A DNA stretch of 64,000 nucleotides, taken from NCBI GenBank assembly GCA_003139695.1, contig PLJM01000020.1, positions 1 to 64,000 of the forward strand, given 5' to 3'. Source of the DNA: Candidatus Dormiibacterota bacterium (lineage in GTDB: Bacteria; Chloroflexota; Dormibacteria; Dormibacterales; Dormibacteraceae). Under the pieces are notes generated by a model. The model was not told where the DNA came from and did no database searches. It worked only from the letters and a program-made list of their open reading frames with translations. Made by a program: the position numbers and the translations under genes. Shown in pieces: positions 6,568-15,324 of the stretch; the first letter of the stretch is position 1, and the number at the start of each line of letters is the position of its first letter.

Positions 6568-8903
6568 CCTGGGTCGGCCAGCGCGTGGCGCGCAAAGAGG
6601 ATTTGCCGCTGGTCACCGGCACCGGCACGTACGTGCCCGACTTCAACCTGCCCGGCACGCTCGAGGTGGCGTTCGTGCGAAGCCCGTTCGCGCACGCCCG
6701 CATCACCAGCATCGACACCGCGGAGGCGCTGGCCGCCGAGGGCGTGGTCGCGATCTTCACCGGCCCGGATATCCGCGACAAGGTGCACGCCCTTGTGCTC
6801 GACCAGGAGGCCGCGCCGCCCGGGCTCGAAACCGCCGAGCCGGAAATCCACCCGGCTACGATCGAGATCCTCGCGGACGGGGAGGTCCGCCACGTCGGGC
6901 AGGCGGTGGTAGCGGTGGTAGCGGACAGCCGGTACCACGCCGAGGATGCGGTCGATCTGGTGCGCATCGAATACAAGGAGCTCCCGGCCGCGCTCGACCC
7001 CGAGCAGGCGCGCCTGCCCGGCGCGCCGATCGTGTTCGACAACGTGCCCAACAACGTCCAGGCCCGCTACCGGATCCGGGTCGGCGACGCGGCCGCCGCG
7101 CTGGACGCGGCTGAGCACAGGCTGGCGATGACGATCCGCAGCCAGCGCATCATGGCGGCCCCGATGGAGACCCGGGGCGTGCTTGCGAGCACGGTGGGGG
7201 AGGAGACCACGGTGTGGAGCTCGACCCAGATTCCGTGGGCGGTGCGCAATTCAATCGCGGGCGCCATCGGCGTGCCCCAGCGGCAGATCCGGGTCCAGAT
7301 CGCGCATATGGGAGGCGGCTTCGGGCAGAAGGTCAACGTCTACCCGGAGGAGGTGCTGATCACCTACATCAGCCGAGTGCTCAAGTGCCCCGTGCGCTGG
7401 GTGGAGGACCGGGTCGAGAACATGATCGCCAGCGGCCACGCCCGAGACCAGCTTCACCACGTCGAGGCGGCCTTCGACGCTGAGGGGCACATCACGGCAG
7501 TCCGCGACCGCTTCGTGCTCGACTCCGGGGTGGCATGTCCCTACCCGCTGAGCAGTGCCTACAACGTGGCCTCGCACTTCCGGAGCATGTACCGGATCCC
7601 GAACTTCGCGATCGATGCGGAATGCGTCCTGACGCACAAGATGTTCAACCTGCCATATCGCGGTGCGGGACGCCCGGAGGCGGCGTTCGTCATGGACCGG
7701 GTCATCAATGCGGTGGCCCAGGAGCTGAGCCTCGATCCCGCCGATGTCATCAGGCGCAACCTGATCCCGGACGAGGAGCAGCCATACCGCATGCGCATGC
7801 CGTATCGCGACGGCCACGAGGTCGTGTATGACGCAAGCGGCTTTCCAGCCGCCTTCGACCGCCTGCTGGAGCTGATCGGGTACGAGGAGCACCGGCGCAC
7901 TCAGGCGCAGTTGCGTGCTCAGGGTGTGCACCGCGGGATCGGCCTGGGCACCTACGTCGAAGGAACTGGGGTAGGTCCATTCGAAAGCGGCCAGCTGCAG
8001 GTCGACTCCCAGGGCCACGTGGTCATCTACTCCGGATGCGCGCCCCACGGGCAAGGCCTGGATACCACCATGTCGCAGGTCGTCGCCGATGCCTTCGGCA
8101 TCACACCCGCCGACGTGGTCTTCAGGGCCGGCGACACCGCGCTCTTGCCTTATGGCGTTGGCACCTTCGCCTCTCGCTCGGTGGTCACCGCCGGAGCAGC
8201 CATCATCGAGAGCTCGAACCGGCTCTTGACGCGGATCAAGGCGATCGCCGGCGAGATGTTGGAGATGGCGCCGGAAGACCTCGAGGTCGGCGGCGGGAGA
8301 GTGAGCGTCCACGGCGTGCCCAGCCGCGGAGTGAGCTTCAAAGAGGTTTATCGCGCCGCGAGCCCCGGCCCGGGTGCGCGGCTGCCGGAGGGCATGGACG
8401 CCGGCGCGGCGGAGAGTTTCTACTGGGTCCCGCCAACCGTCACGTGGGGCTTCGGCGTGGTCGGTGCAGTCGTCGATGTCGACCCCGAGACCGGCGTCGT
8501 CGACGTCAAGAAGCTGGTCATGCTTCACGACTGCGGCCGCGTCATCAACCCGCTGATCGTCGAGGGCCAGATCGAAGGTGGCCTGGTCCAGGGCATCGGG
8601 GCCACCCTTTACGAGCACGTCGTCTACGACGAGTCCGGCCAGCCCCGGGCCACCACCTTCCTCGACTACCTCTTGCCGACTTCCGCCGAGGTGCCGGAGA
8701 TCGTCCAGGAGCACCTCGAGGGAACTCCGTCGGACCGCAACCCCCTGGGCGTCAAAGGCGTCGGCGAGTCCGGGCCGATCTCCCCGCCGGCGGCGATCGC
8801 CAACGCCATAATCGACGCCCTATCTCCGCTCAAGATTCAGCTCAACGAGCTGCCACTCTCGCCCGCCACTGTCGCCGCCGCTATTGAGCGCGCCGGCGGC
8901 TGA
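6564..8903 (+). CDS. molybdenum hydroxylase large subunit, form-II CoxL-like
   Basis: A 779-residue catalytic subunit binding Mo-MCD. Visible marks are GGGFGQK, the loop PYRGAGRPEAAF near residue 370, and GVGESG with the catalytic Glu near residue 730. The loop is PYRGAGR, the form-II pattern, not the AYRCSFR of true (form-I) CO dehydrogenase, so CO oxidation should not be assumed. ATG 6564 is chosen because it gives the same ATGA overlap as the other junctions; the open frame extends further upstream, over the small subunit. With the two preceding genes it forms a complete LMS enzyme, probably hydroxylating a carbonyl or aromatic ring. Confidence 0.92.
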   Translation: MTWVGQRVARKEDLPLVTGTGTYVPDFNLPGTLEVAFVRSPFAHARITSIDTAEALAAEGVVAIFTGPDIRDKVHALVLDQEAAPPGLETAEPEIHPATIEILADGEVRHVGQAVVAVVADSRYHAEDAVDLVRIEYKELPAALDPEQARLPGAPIVFDNVPNNVQARYRIRVGDAAAALDAAEHRLAMTIRSQRIMAAPMETRGVLASTVGEETTVWSSTQIPWAVRNSIAGAIGVPQRQIRVQIAHMGGGFGQKVNVYPEEVLITYISRVLKCPVRWVEDRVENMIASGHARDQLHHVEAAFDAEGHITAVRDRFVLDSGVACPYPLSSAYNVASHFRSMYRIPNFAIDAECVLTHKMFNLPYRGAGRPEAAFVMDRVINAVAQELSLDPADVIRRNLIPDEEQPYRMRMPYRDGHEVVYDASGFPAAFDRLLELIGYEEHRRTQAQLRAQGVHRGIGLGTYVEGTGVGPFESGQLQVDSQGHVVIYSGCAPHGQGLDTTMSQVVADAFGITPADVVFRAGDTALLPYGVGTFASRSVVTAGAAIIESSNRLLTRIKAIAGEMLEMAPEDLEVGGGRVSVHGVPSRGVSFKEVYRAASPGPGARLPEGMDAGAAESFYWVPPTVTWGFGVVGAVVDVDPETGVVDVKKLVMLHDCGRVINPLIVEGQIEGGLVQGIGATLYEHVVYDESGQPRATTFLDYLLPTSAEVPEIVQEHLEGTPSDRNPLGVKGVGESGPISPPAAIANAIIDALSPLKIQLNELPLSPATVAAAIERAGG

Positions 8904-9024
8904 AGCTCGGCCTGTCATATCGCCGCCTGTGGGGTACGCAAAGTCCGTCGAGTTCGATGTCGCACTCGCAAAAGGTCACTGAGCAGCGCCAAGCAAGGAC
9001 CGGTTACGATCTGCGGCCGTCGCG

Positions 9025-9525
9025 ATGGCCTCGATGCTCTACTCGCTCGTGCGCGTCGTACTCGACGCGATCGCAACGAGCCACAGCAACGAGGCCAAGT
9101 TGAGGGTCGAGGTGCTGGCGCTGCGCCGGCAGGTTCAGGTGCTCGAGCGACAGGTCAAGCGCGTCCGATGGGAGCCGGGTGATCGGATGATCCCGGCCGC
9201 TCTGCGGGAGCGGCTGCCGCGCTCGGCCTGGGCTGCATTGGTGGTACAGCCGGAAACCGTGCTGGGCTGGCATCGCGAACTGGTGAGACGGAGATGGGCG
9301 GCATATCGAGGTCGCTCGCGGACCGGTCGGCCGCCGCTGGCTGAGGCGGTCAGAGAGCTGATCATCCGAATGGCGCGCGAGAACCCGCGCTGGGCTACTT
9401 GCGCATCCGGGGCCAGCTGCTCAAGCTCGACCACACGGTCTCGGCGACCACGGTTCGGTCCGCGTGCTTCGCCGGAGCCATGTCCCGCCTGCCGGCCGCA
9501 GATCGCAGACATCCGACATGATCCC
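9025..9525 (+). mobile_element. truncated integrase/transposase remnant (IS3/IS481-like N-terminus)
   Basis: The first 120 or so codons read as the helical N-terminus of an integrase-core transposase: LRVEVLALRRQVQVLERQV, then VVQPETVLGWHRELVRRRW and GRPPLAEAVRELIIRMARENPRW. After this the frame must shift (near 9391) to continue GYLRIRGQLLKLDHTVSATTVRS, and again near 9455 for VLRRSHVPPAGRRS. No DDE catalytic domain follows, and no terminal inverted repeats were found. It is a dead fragment marking a past insertion between the molybdenum hydroxylase operon and the LLM gene. The remaining bases to 9644 hold nothing recognisable. Confidence 0.75.
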
Positions 9526-9644
9526 GTGAGTTGCACGACTAAGTTCGAGTGGAGAGGACCACATCTGGCCGGATCCGTCGGTGCCAGTTACAATGTCCGC
9601 CCTAGCCACAGTCCATCCGATGGCGTAAACAGGGAGGGACGCCG

Positions 9645-10580
9645 ATGCCTCGACGCTTTCGCTTCGGGATCTGCACTGACCAAGGTATGGACTGGGAGAC
9701 GACCGTCAAGCGCTGGCAGCTTTTTGAAAAACTTGGATTCGAGAGCGCGTGGCTCTGCGACCACCTGATCTATGTGTCCCATCCGGATCAGCCGTACTTC
9801 GAGGCCTGGACGTTGCTCGCGGCTCTCGCCGCACGGACAAACCACATTCGGATCGGCGTGCTCGTATCCTCGAACACCTTCAGATACCCGTCGGTTCTTG
9901 CCAAGCAAGCCGTCACGGTGGACCACATCTCCAACGGGCGCCTTGAGGTCGGCCTTGGTGCCGGTTGGTACGCACCTGAGCACGCCATGTTTGGGATCCC
10001 GTTTCCCGAGACAAAGGAGCTGGTGACGCGCTTCAGAGAGGCGGTCCAGGTGATCGACTTGATCTTGCGCCAGGACGTCAGCTCGTTTGACGGCGAGTAC
10101 TACCAGTTGCGCGGCGCACAGTCGCGGCCCCATCCCGTTCAGAAGCCTCGCCCTCCGCTGGTTCTAGCCGGGTTCGGTCCGAGGATGCTCAAGATCATCG
10201 CGCGCCATGCCGATACCTGGAACGCTTTCGGGACGCCAAAGGAGATGCGTGAGCGCAACCAGATGCTGGATTACTACTGCCATGAGATCGGGCGTGACCC
10301 TGATACCCTGGACCGCTCCTTGTATTTTTGGGTGCCGAAGGCGGACTCGGACCCATGGGTTTCCGAGCAGGCCTTCCATGACGTGATCGGACCTTACATA
10401 GAGGCCGGCGTCAACCAGTTCATCTTCGACCAGCCACGTGAGGATCAGACCCCAATGCTCGAGTGGGTTGCGAGCGACGTGCTGCCAAAACTCCAACAGC
10501 AAGACCCGCGCGAGGTCGAGTCGGTCGCTGCAAGCCAGATCGACATTTCGCACTGGACCAAGCCGCAGGACTATATGTGA
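9645..10580 (+). CDS. LLM-class (probably F420-dependent) oxidoreductase, copy 1
   Basis: A 311-residue luciferase-like TIM barrel. The start (FRFGICTDQ) and the segments SNGRLEVGLGAGWY and FGPRMLKI are typical of bacterial LLM proteins that use F420 or FMN. The ATG has a good ribosome site (GGGAGG). A close paralogue lies at 46581-47516: the same length, roughly three quarters identical by eye, and the same C-terminal ending (KPQD). The substrate is unknown. It lies between an integrase remnant and an E1-alpha fragment, in a region that looks rearranged. Confidence 0.85.
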   Translation: MPRRFRFGICTDQGMDWETTVKRWQLFEKLGFESAWLCDHLIYVSHPDQPYFEAWTLLAALAARTNHIRIGVLVSSNTFRYPSVLAKQAVTVDHISNGRLEVGLGAGWYAPEHAMFGIPFPETKELVTRFREAVQVIDLILRQDVSSFDGEYYQLRGAQSRPHPVQKPRPPLVLAGFGPRMLKIIARHADTWNAFGTPKEMRERNQMLDYYCHEIGRDPDTLDRSLYFWVPKADSDPWVSEQAFHDVIGPYIEAGVNQFIFDQPREDQTPMLEWVASDVLPKLQQQDPREVESVAASQIDISHWTKPQDYM

Positions 10581-10698
10581 TCTTCGAGCAATTGCCCGCG
10601 GAGCTAGGCTGTCAACCGCGACCCTGTGCGACCACTTCCCGTGCTTGCGGCGGCTCCGCTAGACACTCAAAACCGCAGAAACCATTAGAAGCTTCGCG

Positions 10699-10845
10699 TT
10701 GAAATCGCGCCTCTTCGACAACCGCGTGATCGCGCTCCAGCGGCAAGGCCAGTTTGGCGTCGACTCCCACCGGAACTGGTATGACGCTTCGATCGTCGGC
10801 TCCGCCATGGCGGTGGATCCAGCTCGGGATTGGATGGTTCCTTAG
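10699..10845 (+). pseudogene. fragment of a 2-oxoacid dehydrogenase E1-alpha gene
   Basis: Forty-eight codons from TTG 10699 to TAG 10843-10845 read KSRLFDNRVIALQRQGQFGV, then ASIVGSAMAVDPARDWMVP. This matches residues about 47-93 of the E1-alpha encoded at 35301-36389 (KSRLYDTRVISLQRQGQFGV, ASIVGSAMALDPTRDWIVP). The middle, SPGMGQE in the intact copy, has changed to SHRNWYD. No upstream or downstream remainder is recognisable. It is a decayed duplicate beside a duplicated LLM gene. Confidence 0.75.
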
Positions 10846-10862
10846 CCTAGGATAGCCGCGAT

Positions 10863-11858
10863 GTGACCAAAGACCGAAAGACGACTCGCCAGGGCCCGCC
10901 GAAATACGGTCCCGCCGACTCGATGGTCACGCCGCGTTTCTCCGGCGTCCGAACCTACGCTCGGCTACCCCACGTGGTCGACATAGGTCAGGATGTCGAC
11001 GTTGCCGTCATCGGCGTTCCCTTCGACACCGGAGGGACCTATCGCGTGGGCGCTCGTTTTGGCCCCGAGCACATCCGTAGCGCCTCAGCCCTGATGCGCC
11101 CTTACCACTATGCCAGCCATGTGGCCGTCTTCGAGCAACTGTCGGTGGTTGATTACGGTGACCTGCCGGTGGTGCCGGGCTACATCGAGGAATCGCAGCG
11201 CCGGATCACCAAAGCCCTCCTGGAGGTGCTGCGTGCCGGCGTCATCCCGATCGACCTCGGAGGGGACCATTCGATCGCCCTGCCGGAGCTGCGGGCGTTC
11301 GCTGAGGTGAATGGAAAGGTTGCGCTGATTCAGCTGGACTCCCACAGCGACACCAATTCGGCGTATTTCGACCTGCCTCACACGCATGGCACTCCCATCT
11401 TTCACGCGGTCAAGGAAGGGCTGATCGATACGTCGCACTCGATCCAGGTCGGCCTGCGCGGCCCCATTTATTCAGAACGCGAATATGAGATCCCTCGCGA
11501 AATGGGGATGGATGTGGTCACCGCCATCGACGCGCACGAGCTGGGGATGGCCGCGGTCGCCGATCGGATTGCGGCGCGAGTCGGTAACAGCAAAGTGTTT
11601 CTGTCGTTTGACATCGACTTCATCGATCCTGCCTATGCGCCGGCGACGGGGACTCCCGAGATCGGTGGCTTCACCACATGGGAGGCGCAATCGATTCTCC
11701 GGCGCCTGGGTGGTATCAACTACGTCGGCTTCGACGTGGTCGAGGTCATCCCTGAGTACGACGTGGCCGAAAACACGTCCTTCGTCGCCGCCAACGTCGT
11801 GTACGAGTTCCTTGCGCTGCTCGCCAGGAATCGGCGAGACGGTGTGACGAAAGGGTGA
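10863..11858 (+). CDS. ureohydrolase (agmatinase/guanidinobutyrase family)
   Basis: A 331-residue arginase-fold enzyme that hydrolyses a guanidino group to release urea. All six Mn ligands are visible: His136 in GGDHS (133-137), Asp159, His161 and Asp163 in DSHSD (usually DAHxD), and Asp250 and Asp252 in SFDIDFIDP. The length and the THGTPIFHAVKEGLID segment fit agmatinase, guanidinobutyrase or guanidinopropionase better than arginase. GTG at 10863 is used because an ATG at 10861 runs straight into a stop. It overlaps the SDR gene by 4 bases (GTGA), so the two are probably co-translated. The exact guanidino substrate cannot be assigned. Confidence 0.88.
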   Translation: MTKDRKTTRQGPPKYGPADSMVTPRFSGVRTYARLPHVVDIGQDVDVAVIGVPFDTGGTYRVGARFGPEHIRSASALMRPYHYASHVAVFEQLSVVDYGDLPVVPGYIEESQRRITKALLEVLRAGVIPIDLGGDHSIALPELRAFAEVNGKVALIQLDSHSDTNSAYFDLPHTHGTPIFHAVKEGLIDTSHSIQVGLRGPIYSEREYEIPREMGMDVVTAIDAHELGMAAVADRIAARVGNSKVFLSFDIDFIDPAYAPATGTPEIGGFTTWEAQSILRRLGGINYVGFDVVEVIPEYDVAENTSFVAANVVYEFLALLARNRRDGVTKG

Positions 11859-12613
11859 GCGGCCGCCTGGCCGGCAAGGTCGCCGTCGTCACCGGCGGGA
11901 CGAGCGGCATTGGAGAGACAACCGTCCGCCTGTTTGTAAGCGAAGGCGCCCGTGTGGTCATCGTCGCCCGCCGCCCCGGACCTGGCGACGACCTGGTGGC
12001 CGAGCTCGGACCGGAGACCACGCGATTCCTGTCCGGAGACGTCGCCAGTGAAGTCACCGCGACGACGGCGATCAACCTGGCGGAGAGCTGGGGTGGAGTG
12101 GACGTCCTGGTCAACAACGCCGCAATCGATTGGGTGAGCCTCATCCTCGAGACCTCGGAAGCGGACGTCCGGCGCGTGCTGGACATCAATTTCATCGGGG
12201 CATTTCTGATGCAGCGTGAAGCTGCCCGCAGCATGCTCGAGCGCGGTCGCGGATCCATCATCAATCTGACGTCACGCAACGCCTCGGTCGGCTTGCCGAC
12301 CATGGGTCTTTACGCCGCGGCAAAAGGTGCGCTTCTCTCGTTGACGAGGGCGGCCGCCATCGAGTGGGCTGCCCAGGGCGTGCGCGTCAATGCTGTGGCG
12401 CCGGGACTCACAGCCACCCCGCTCGTGCGCGCATGGATCAACGAACAGGATGATCCTGTTGCGTTCGAGAAAGCTGTGGCGGCCGCGATTCCTCAAGGCC
12501 GGATGGCCCAACCCATCGATATCGCCAACGCAATCTTGTTTCTGGCAAGCGACGAGTCTCAACACATAACCGGCATCACTCTTGCAGTCGATGGTGGCTA
12601 CACGGCGGCGTGA
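11855..12613 (+). CDS. SDR-family oxidoreductase
   Basis: A 252-residue classical short-chain dehydrogenase with TGGTSGIG (cofactor binding, about 14-21), NNAA (about 88-91) and the YAAAK active-site pair near residue 152. The GTG start lies inside the stop of the ureohydrolase, and its own stop overlaps the next GTG. It may act on an alcohol, carbonyl or semialdehyde produced after guanidine removal; this is inference from the operon. Confidence 0.88.
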   Translation: MSGRLAGKVAVVTGGTSGIGETTVRLFVSEGARVVIVARRPGPGDDLVAELGPETTRFLSGDVASEVTATTAINLAESWGGVDVLVNNAAIDWVSLILETSEADVRRVLDINFIGAFLMQREAARSMLERGRGSIINLTSRNASVGLPTMGLYAAAKGALLSLTRAAAIEWAAQGVRVNAVAPGLTATPLVRAWINEQDDPVAFEKAVAAAIPQGRMAQPIDIANAILFLASDESQHITGITLAVDGGYTAA

Positions 12614-13311
12614 CGGATCTCAACTTTACGATCGAGTCCGGGGATGCCTCTCAGCTACTCGTGTCAGTGCCCATCTCGGGCGTCTACAACTTCGGATATG
12701 CCGGCCGGGACCAGGCGTCGGTGCGCGCGCACGTCCGTGAGCTGCAGGACCGAGGCGTCCCGGCACCGGCTGTCGTTCCCGCCCTGTACCCACTGGGCGC
12801 CGGCGGAGCGACCACAGAGACCCTGATTTCAGTTTTTGGGGACCAGACCTTCGGCGAGGTGGAGTTTGCATTGATCAACTCATCCGCGGGGTGGCTGGTC
12901 ACCGTCGCGTCGGATCACACGGATGCTTTGGTCGAGACCGTGAGCGTATCCCGCGCCAAGCGCAGCTGTCCGGATCTGGTGGGGGACCGGGCCTGGCGAC
13001 TGGCGGATGTCGCAGACCACTTCGATCAGCTTGAGCTTGTCTCAGAGTGCGCCTCAGCCGGCGGCGGCGCGACCGTCGAGGTCCAGCGGGGTTTTTGCGG
13101 AGCTCTGCTGTCTCCCGCAACGCTGCAGGAAATCTGGACGCAGCGCCTTGGACGTACGCCTCCCCAGGGCACGCTGATCCTGTCTGGGACGATCGGCGGG
13201 GAGCCGCCGATCGGCATGCAGTGGTGGCAGATGCGCCTACACGATCCGATTCGTGGCGCTGATCTCCGCCTGGCCTATCAGGTCGACAGCCTTCCCGAAG
13301 AGCTTGGCTGA
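12610..13311 (+). CDS. DUF2848 family protein (fumarylacetoacetate-hydrolase-related)
   Basis: A 233-residue protein matching the DUF2848 pattern: AGRDQASVRAHVRELQDRG near the N-terminus, then GEVEFAL and VTVASDHTD(A). Proteins of this kind resemble the FAH hydrolase fold, but no function is established to my knowledge. It is the third gene of a GTGA-coupled operon with a ureohydrolase and an SDR, so it may hydrolyse or decarboxylate an acid formed from a guanidino compound (inference). Its end faces the MFS gene on the other strand. Confidence 0.75.
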   Translation: MTDLNFTIESGDASQLLVSVPISGVYNFGYAGRDQASVRAHVRELQDRGVPAPAVVPALYPLGAGGATTETLISVFGDQTFGEVEFALINSSAGWLVTVASDHTDALVETVSVSRAKRSCPDLVGDRAWRLADVADHFDQLELVSECASAGGGATVEVQRGFCGALLSPATLQEIWTQRLGRTPPQGTLILSGTIGGEPPIGMQWWQMRLHDPIRGADLRLAYQVDSLPEELG

Positions 13312-13328
13312 GCGCCGCGGCCAGGGCA

Positions 13329-14534
13329 TTACTTTCCGGTCGGCGCCTGGCCCGGCTCGGCGCCGGTCGTCGGTGCGGACTTCCGGACAGACCAGAGAAG
13401 TGGCACCGACAGCAACAGCGCGAGAGGCATGACCCAGACGGCGGTCCCGTACCCGTAAGCCGCCGCGGTCAAGCCCACCATCGTCCCGCCCGCCCCGGCA
13501 CCGACGTCTGTAGCGCCGTTCCACAGGGCGCTGGTCACGGCCGAGTCGGAGCTTCCACCCCGCTTGACCATGGCCAGGTACGAACCGGTCTGCATCGTGC
13601 CGTAACCCATTCCGTAAGCGACCGCGGCGACCAAGACCGCGACCGGACCGCCATGAAGGGCCAGGGCGACCAGGCCAACCGCGGTCAGCCCCACGCCGCC
13701 CGCCAGCAGCAAATGGCTGGGATGGTGGTCGCCGATCACGCCCGACACCCATCGACTGGCAGCCCGCGCGGCTCCGGTCACAGCCAGGAACACGGCGGCG
13801 GACCCAATACCGGTCGGGACGAGCGCCACTGGCGCGTACGTGATGACGCCGCCGAAGGTGCAGCTGACGAGGGCGAAGCCGCCGAACAGCGCCAGCAGGC
13901 CAGGCCGGCGGACCCCTCCGAGGATATTGGTCGCGAACACGGGCGCAGCGGCCGAGCGCTCGGGCAGCCGAAGCGCAACGAGAGCTGAGCCCAGGCCACC
14001 GAGAAAAGCGATGACGGCGGCCACCCAGCCATGACCGCTGGCGAGCAACGTGATTCCGACCGATGGAAAGACGATGCTCGTGAGCCCCGTCGCCAGGCCG
14101 AAATAACCGATCGATCGACCGCGGCGGTTGGATGGCGTCACCTCGGCCAGCACGACGATGCAGACGACGATCGCGGCGCCGACGCCGAAGCCTCGGATCG
14201 CCGCCGCCGCGAGCATCAGTGGCGCCGGCGCATGGGAAAGCAGATAGACGAGACTCGGAATCCCGACCAGCAGCGATCCACCTATGAGCAGGCGCTTCGG
14301 AGACCAGAAGGTCAGCAGCCATGGCGTCATCAGCTCGCCGGTGGCCGTGCCGATGAAAAGGGCGGCCGTGCCGGCGCCCGCTGCGCCATGCGGCCCGCCG
14401 CGTTCGAGGAGCACGGGCACGACGGGGAGCAGCGTGTTGAAGCTGCTCGAAAAACAGGCGACTGCCGCGAGCAGGATGAGAGTCGGACCGCCCAGAACGC
14501 GTGTGGTGGGCGCCGCCGGCGAAGGCGCTACCAC
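13329..14534 (-). CDS. MFS transporter
   Basis: A 401-residue integral membrane protein with about 12 hydrophobic helices and the loop NRRGRSIGYFG, characteristic of the cytoplasmic loop between helices 4 and 5. It starts at ATG 14534, which overlaps the end of the upstream hydrolase gene (stop at 14528) by 7 bases, so it is co-translated with it. Substrate or efflux role unknown. The C-terminus faces the DUF2848 gene. Confidence 0.85.
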   Translation of the reverse strand: MVAPSPAAPTTRVLGGPTLILLAAVACFSSSFNTLLPVVPVLLERGGPHGAAGAGTAALFIGTATGELMTPWLLTFWSPKRLLIGGSLLVGIPSLVYLLSHAPAPLMLAAAAIRGFGVGAAIVVCIVVLAEVTPSNRRGRSIGYFGLATGLTSIVFPSVGITLLASGHGWVAAVIAFLGGLGSALVALRLPERSAAAPVFATNILGGVRRPGLLALFGGFALVSCTFGGVITYAPVALVPTGIGSAAVFLAVTGAARAASRWVSGVIGDHHPSHLLLAGGVGLTAVGLVALALHGGPVAVLVAAVAYGMGYGTMQTGSYLAMVKRGGSSDSAVTSALWNGATDVGAGAGGTMVGLTAAAYGYGTAVWVMPLALLLSVPLLWSVRKSAPTTGAEPGQAPTGK

Positions 14535-15322
14535 TGAGGCGTGGCCGTGAAGTCGAGGATCAGCTGCGCCAGCTCCGTCGGGCGCTCGACGGGAATGGGA
14601 TGGCCGGCTCCTTTGATCAGGTGCAAGCGGCTGCCCTGGATGCCGGCCGCAACGATCTCGGCTGCGCGCGGGGGGCAGAGCTGGTCGAGGTCGGACGTCA
14701 CGATGAGCGTGGGCGACTTGATCCGAGTCAGCTCTGGGTCGAGTGGCTGCGTCCCCAGCGCAGCGAGCGCGCAGCAGGCGTTGCCGTATCCGCGCGGGTC
14801 CGACGTCGCCTCGCGCCGGATCTTCAGCCCGGCGGCGGCGTCCTCGGGGGAATGGCGATACACGTCTTCGGTGTCTCGATCGATGGTCGCCTTCAACTCG
14901 GGGTCGCCCTCAGCGACCATCGCGAGGCGCTCCGCATACCACCCGGCGGCAGCTTTGCCCACGCGGCTCGAGGTGGCGACCAGGACAAGACCCGCGACCT
15001 TATCGGGACGGTCTATCGCCAATCGCATGGCGATGGTGCCGCCCAATGAGAAGCCGGCGACAACCGCCCGCTCGAGCTTCAAGGCGTCGATCAGGCTCGC
15101 GAGGTCCGCGGCCAGCTGCGCCAGTGTGCCGGCGGGAGATCCAAGGCTCGTGCCACCGTGGCCGCGCAGGTCGTAGAGGATGACCCGGTGGCTGAGCATC
15201 AGGTCGCCGACGCAGCGCCGCCACGCGCGGTGGTCGTCGCCAAGGCCGTGAACCAGGATCAGAGGACGGCCGCTGCCCACCTCATACCAGGCCGTCTCGA
15301 TGTCCTCGCATTGGGATCGCAC
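14528..15322 (-). CDS. alpha/beta hydrolase
   Basis: A 264-residue alpha/beta-hydrolase with oxyanion-hole motif HGLGDD, nucleophile elbow GFSLGG, an acid residue in TSDLDQ and the catalytic His in GAGHPI. GTG at 15322 is chosen over the open frame to 15391 because it follows the stop of the upstream molybdoenzyme gene by 2 bases. Resembles lactone and enol-lactone hydrolases of aromatic degradation (3-oxoadipate enol-lactonase type), but specificity is not evident. Second gene of a three-gene minus-strand unit. Confidence 0.85.
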   Translation of the reverse strand: MRSQCEDIETAWYEVGSGRPLILVHGLGDDHRAWRRCVGDLMLSHRVILYDLRGHGGTSLGSPAGTLAQLAADLASLIDALKLERAVVAGFSLGGTIAMRLAIDRPDKVAGLVLVATSSRVGKAAAGWYAERLAMVAEGDPELKATIDRDTEDVYRHSPEDAAAGLKIRREATSDPRGYGNACCALAALGTQPLDPELTRIKSPTLIVTSDLDQLCPPRAAEIVAAGIQGSRLHLIKGAGHPIPVERPTELAQLILDFTATPQW

Positions 15323-15324
15323 CG

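Noticed and set aside
7251-8714. 487-codon open frame on the minus strand within the molybdenum hydroxylase large subunit
   Set aside because: Composition is that of a shadow frame (rich in Asp, His, Arg, Val without motifs); the plus-strand gene has conserved active-site loops.
6564-8903. True aerobic CO dehydrogenase (form I)
   Set aside because: The active-site loop is PYRGAGR, not AYRCSFR with its Cu-binding Cys.
9025-9525. Intact insertion sequence
   Set aside because: Two frameshifts, no catalytic DDE domain and no terminal inverted repeats.
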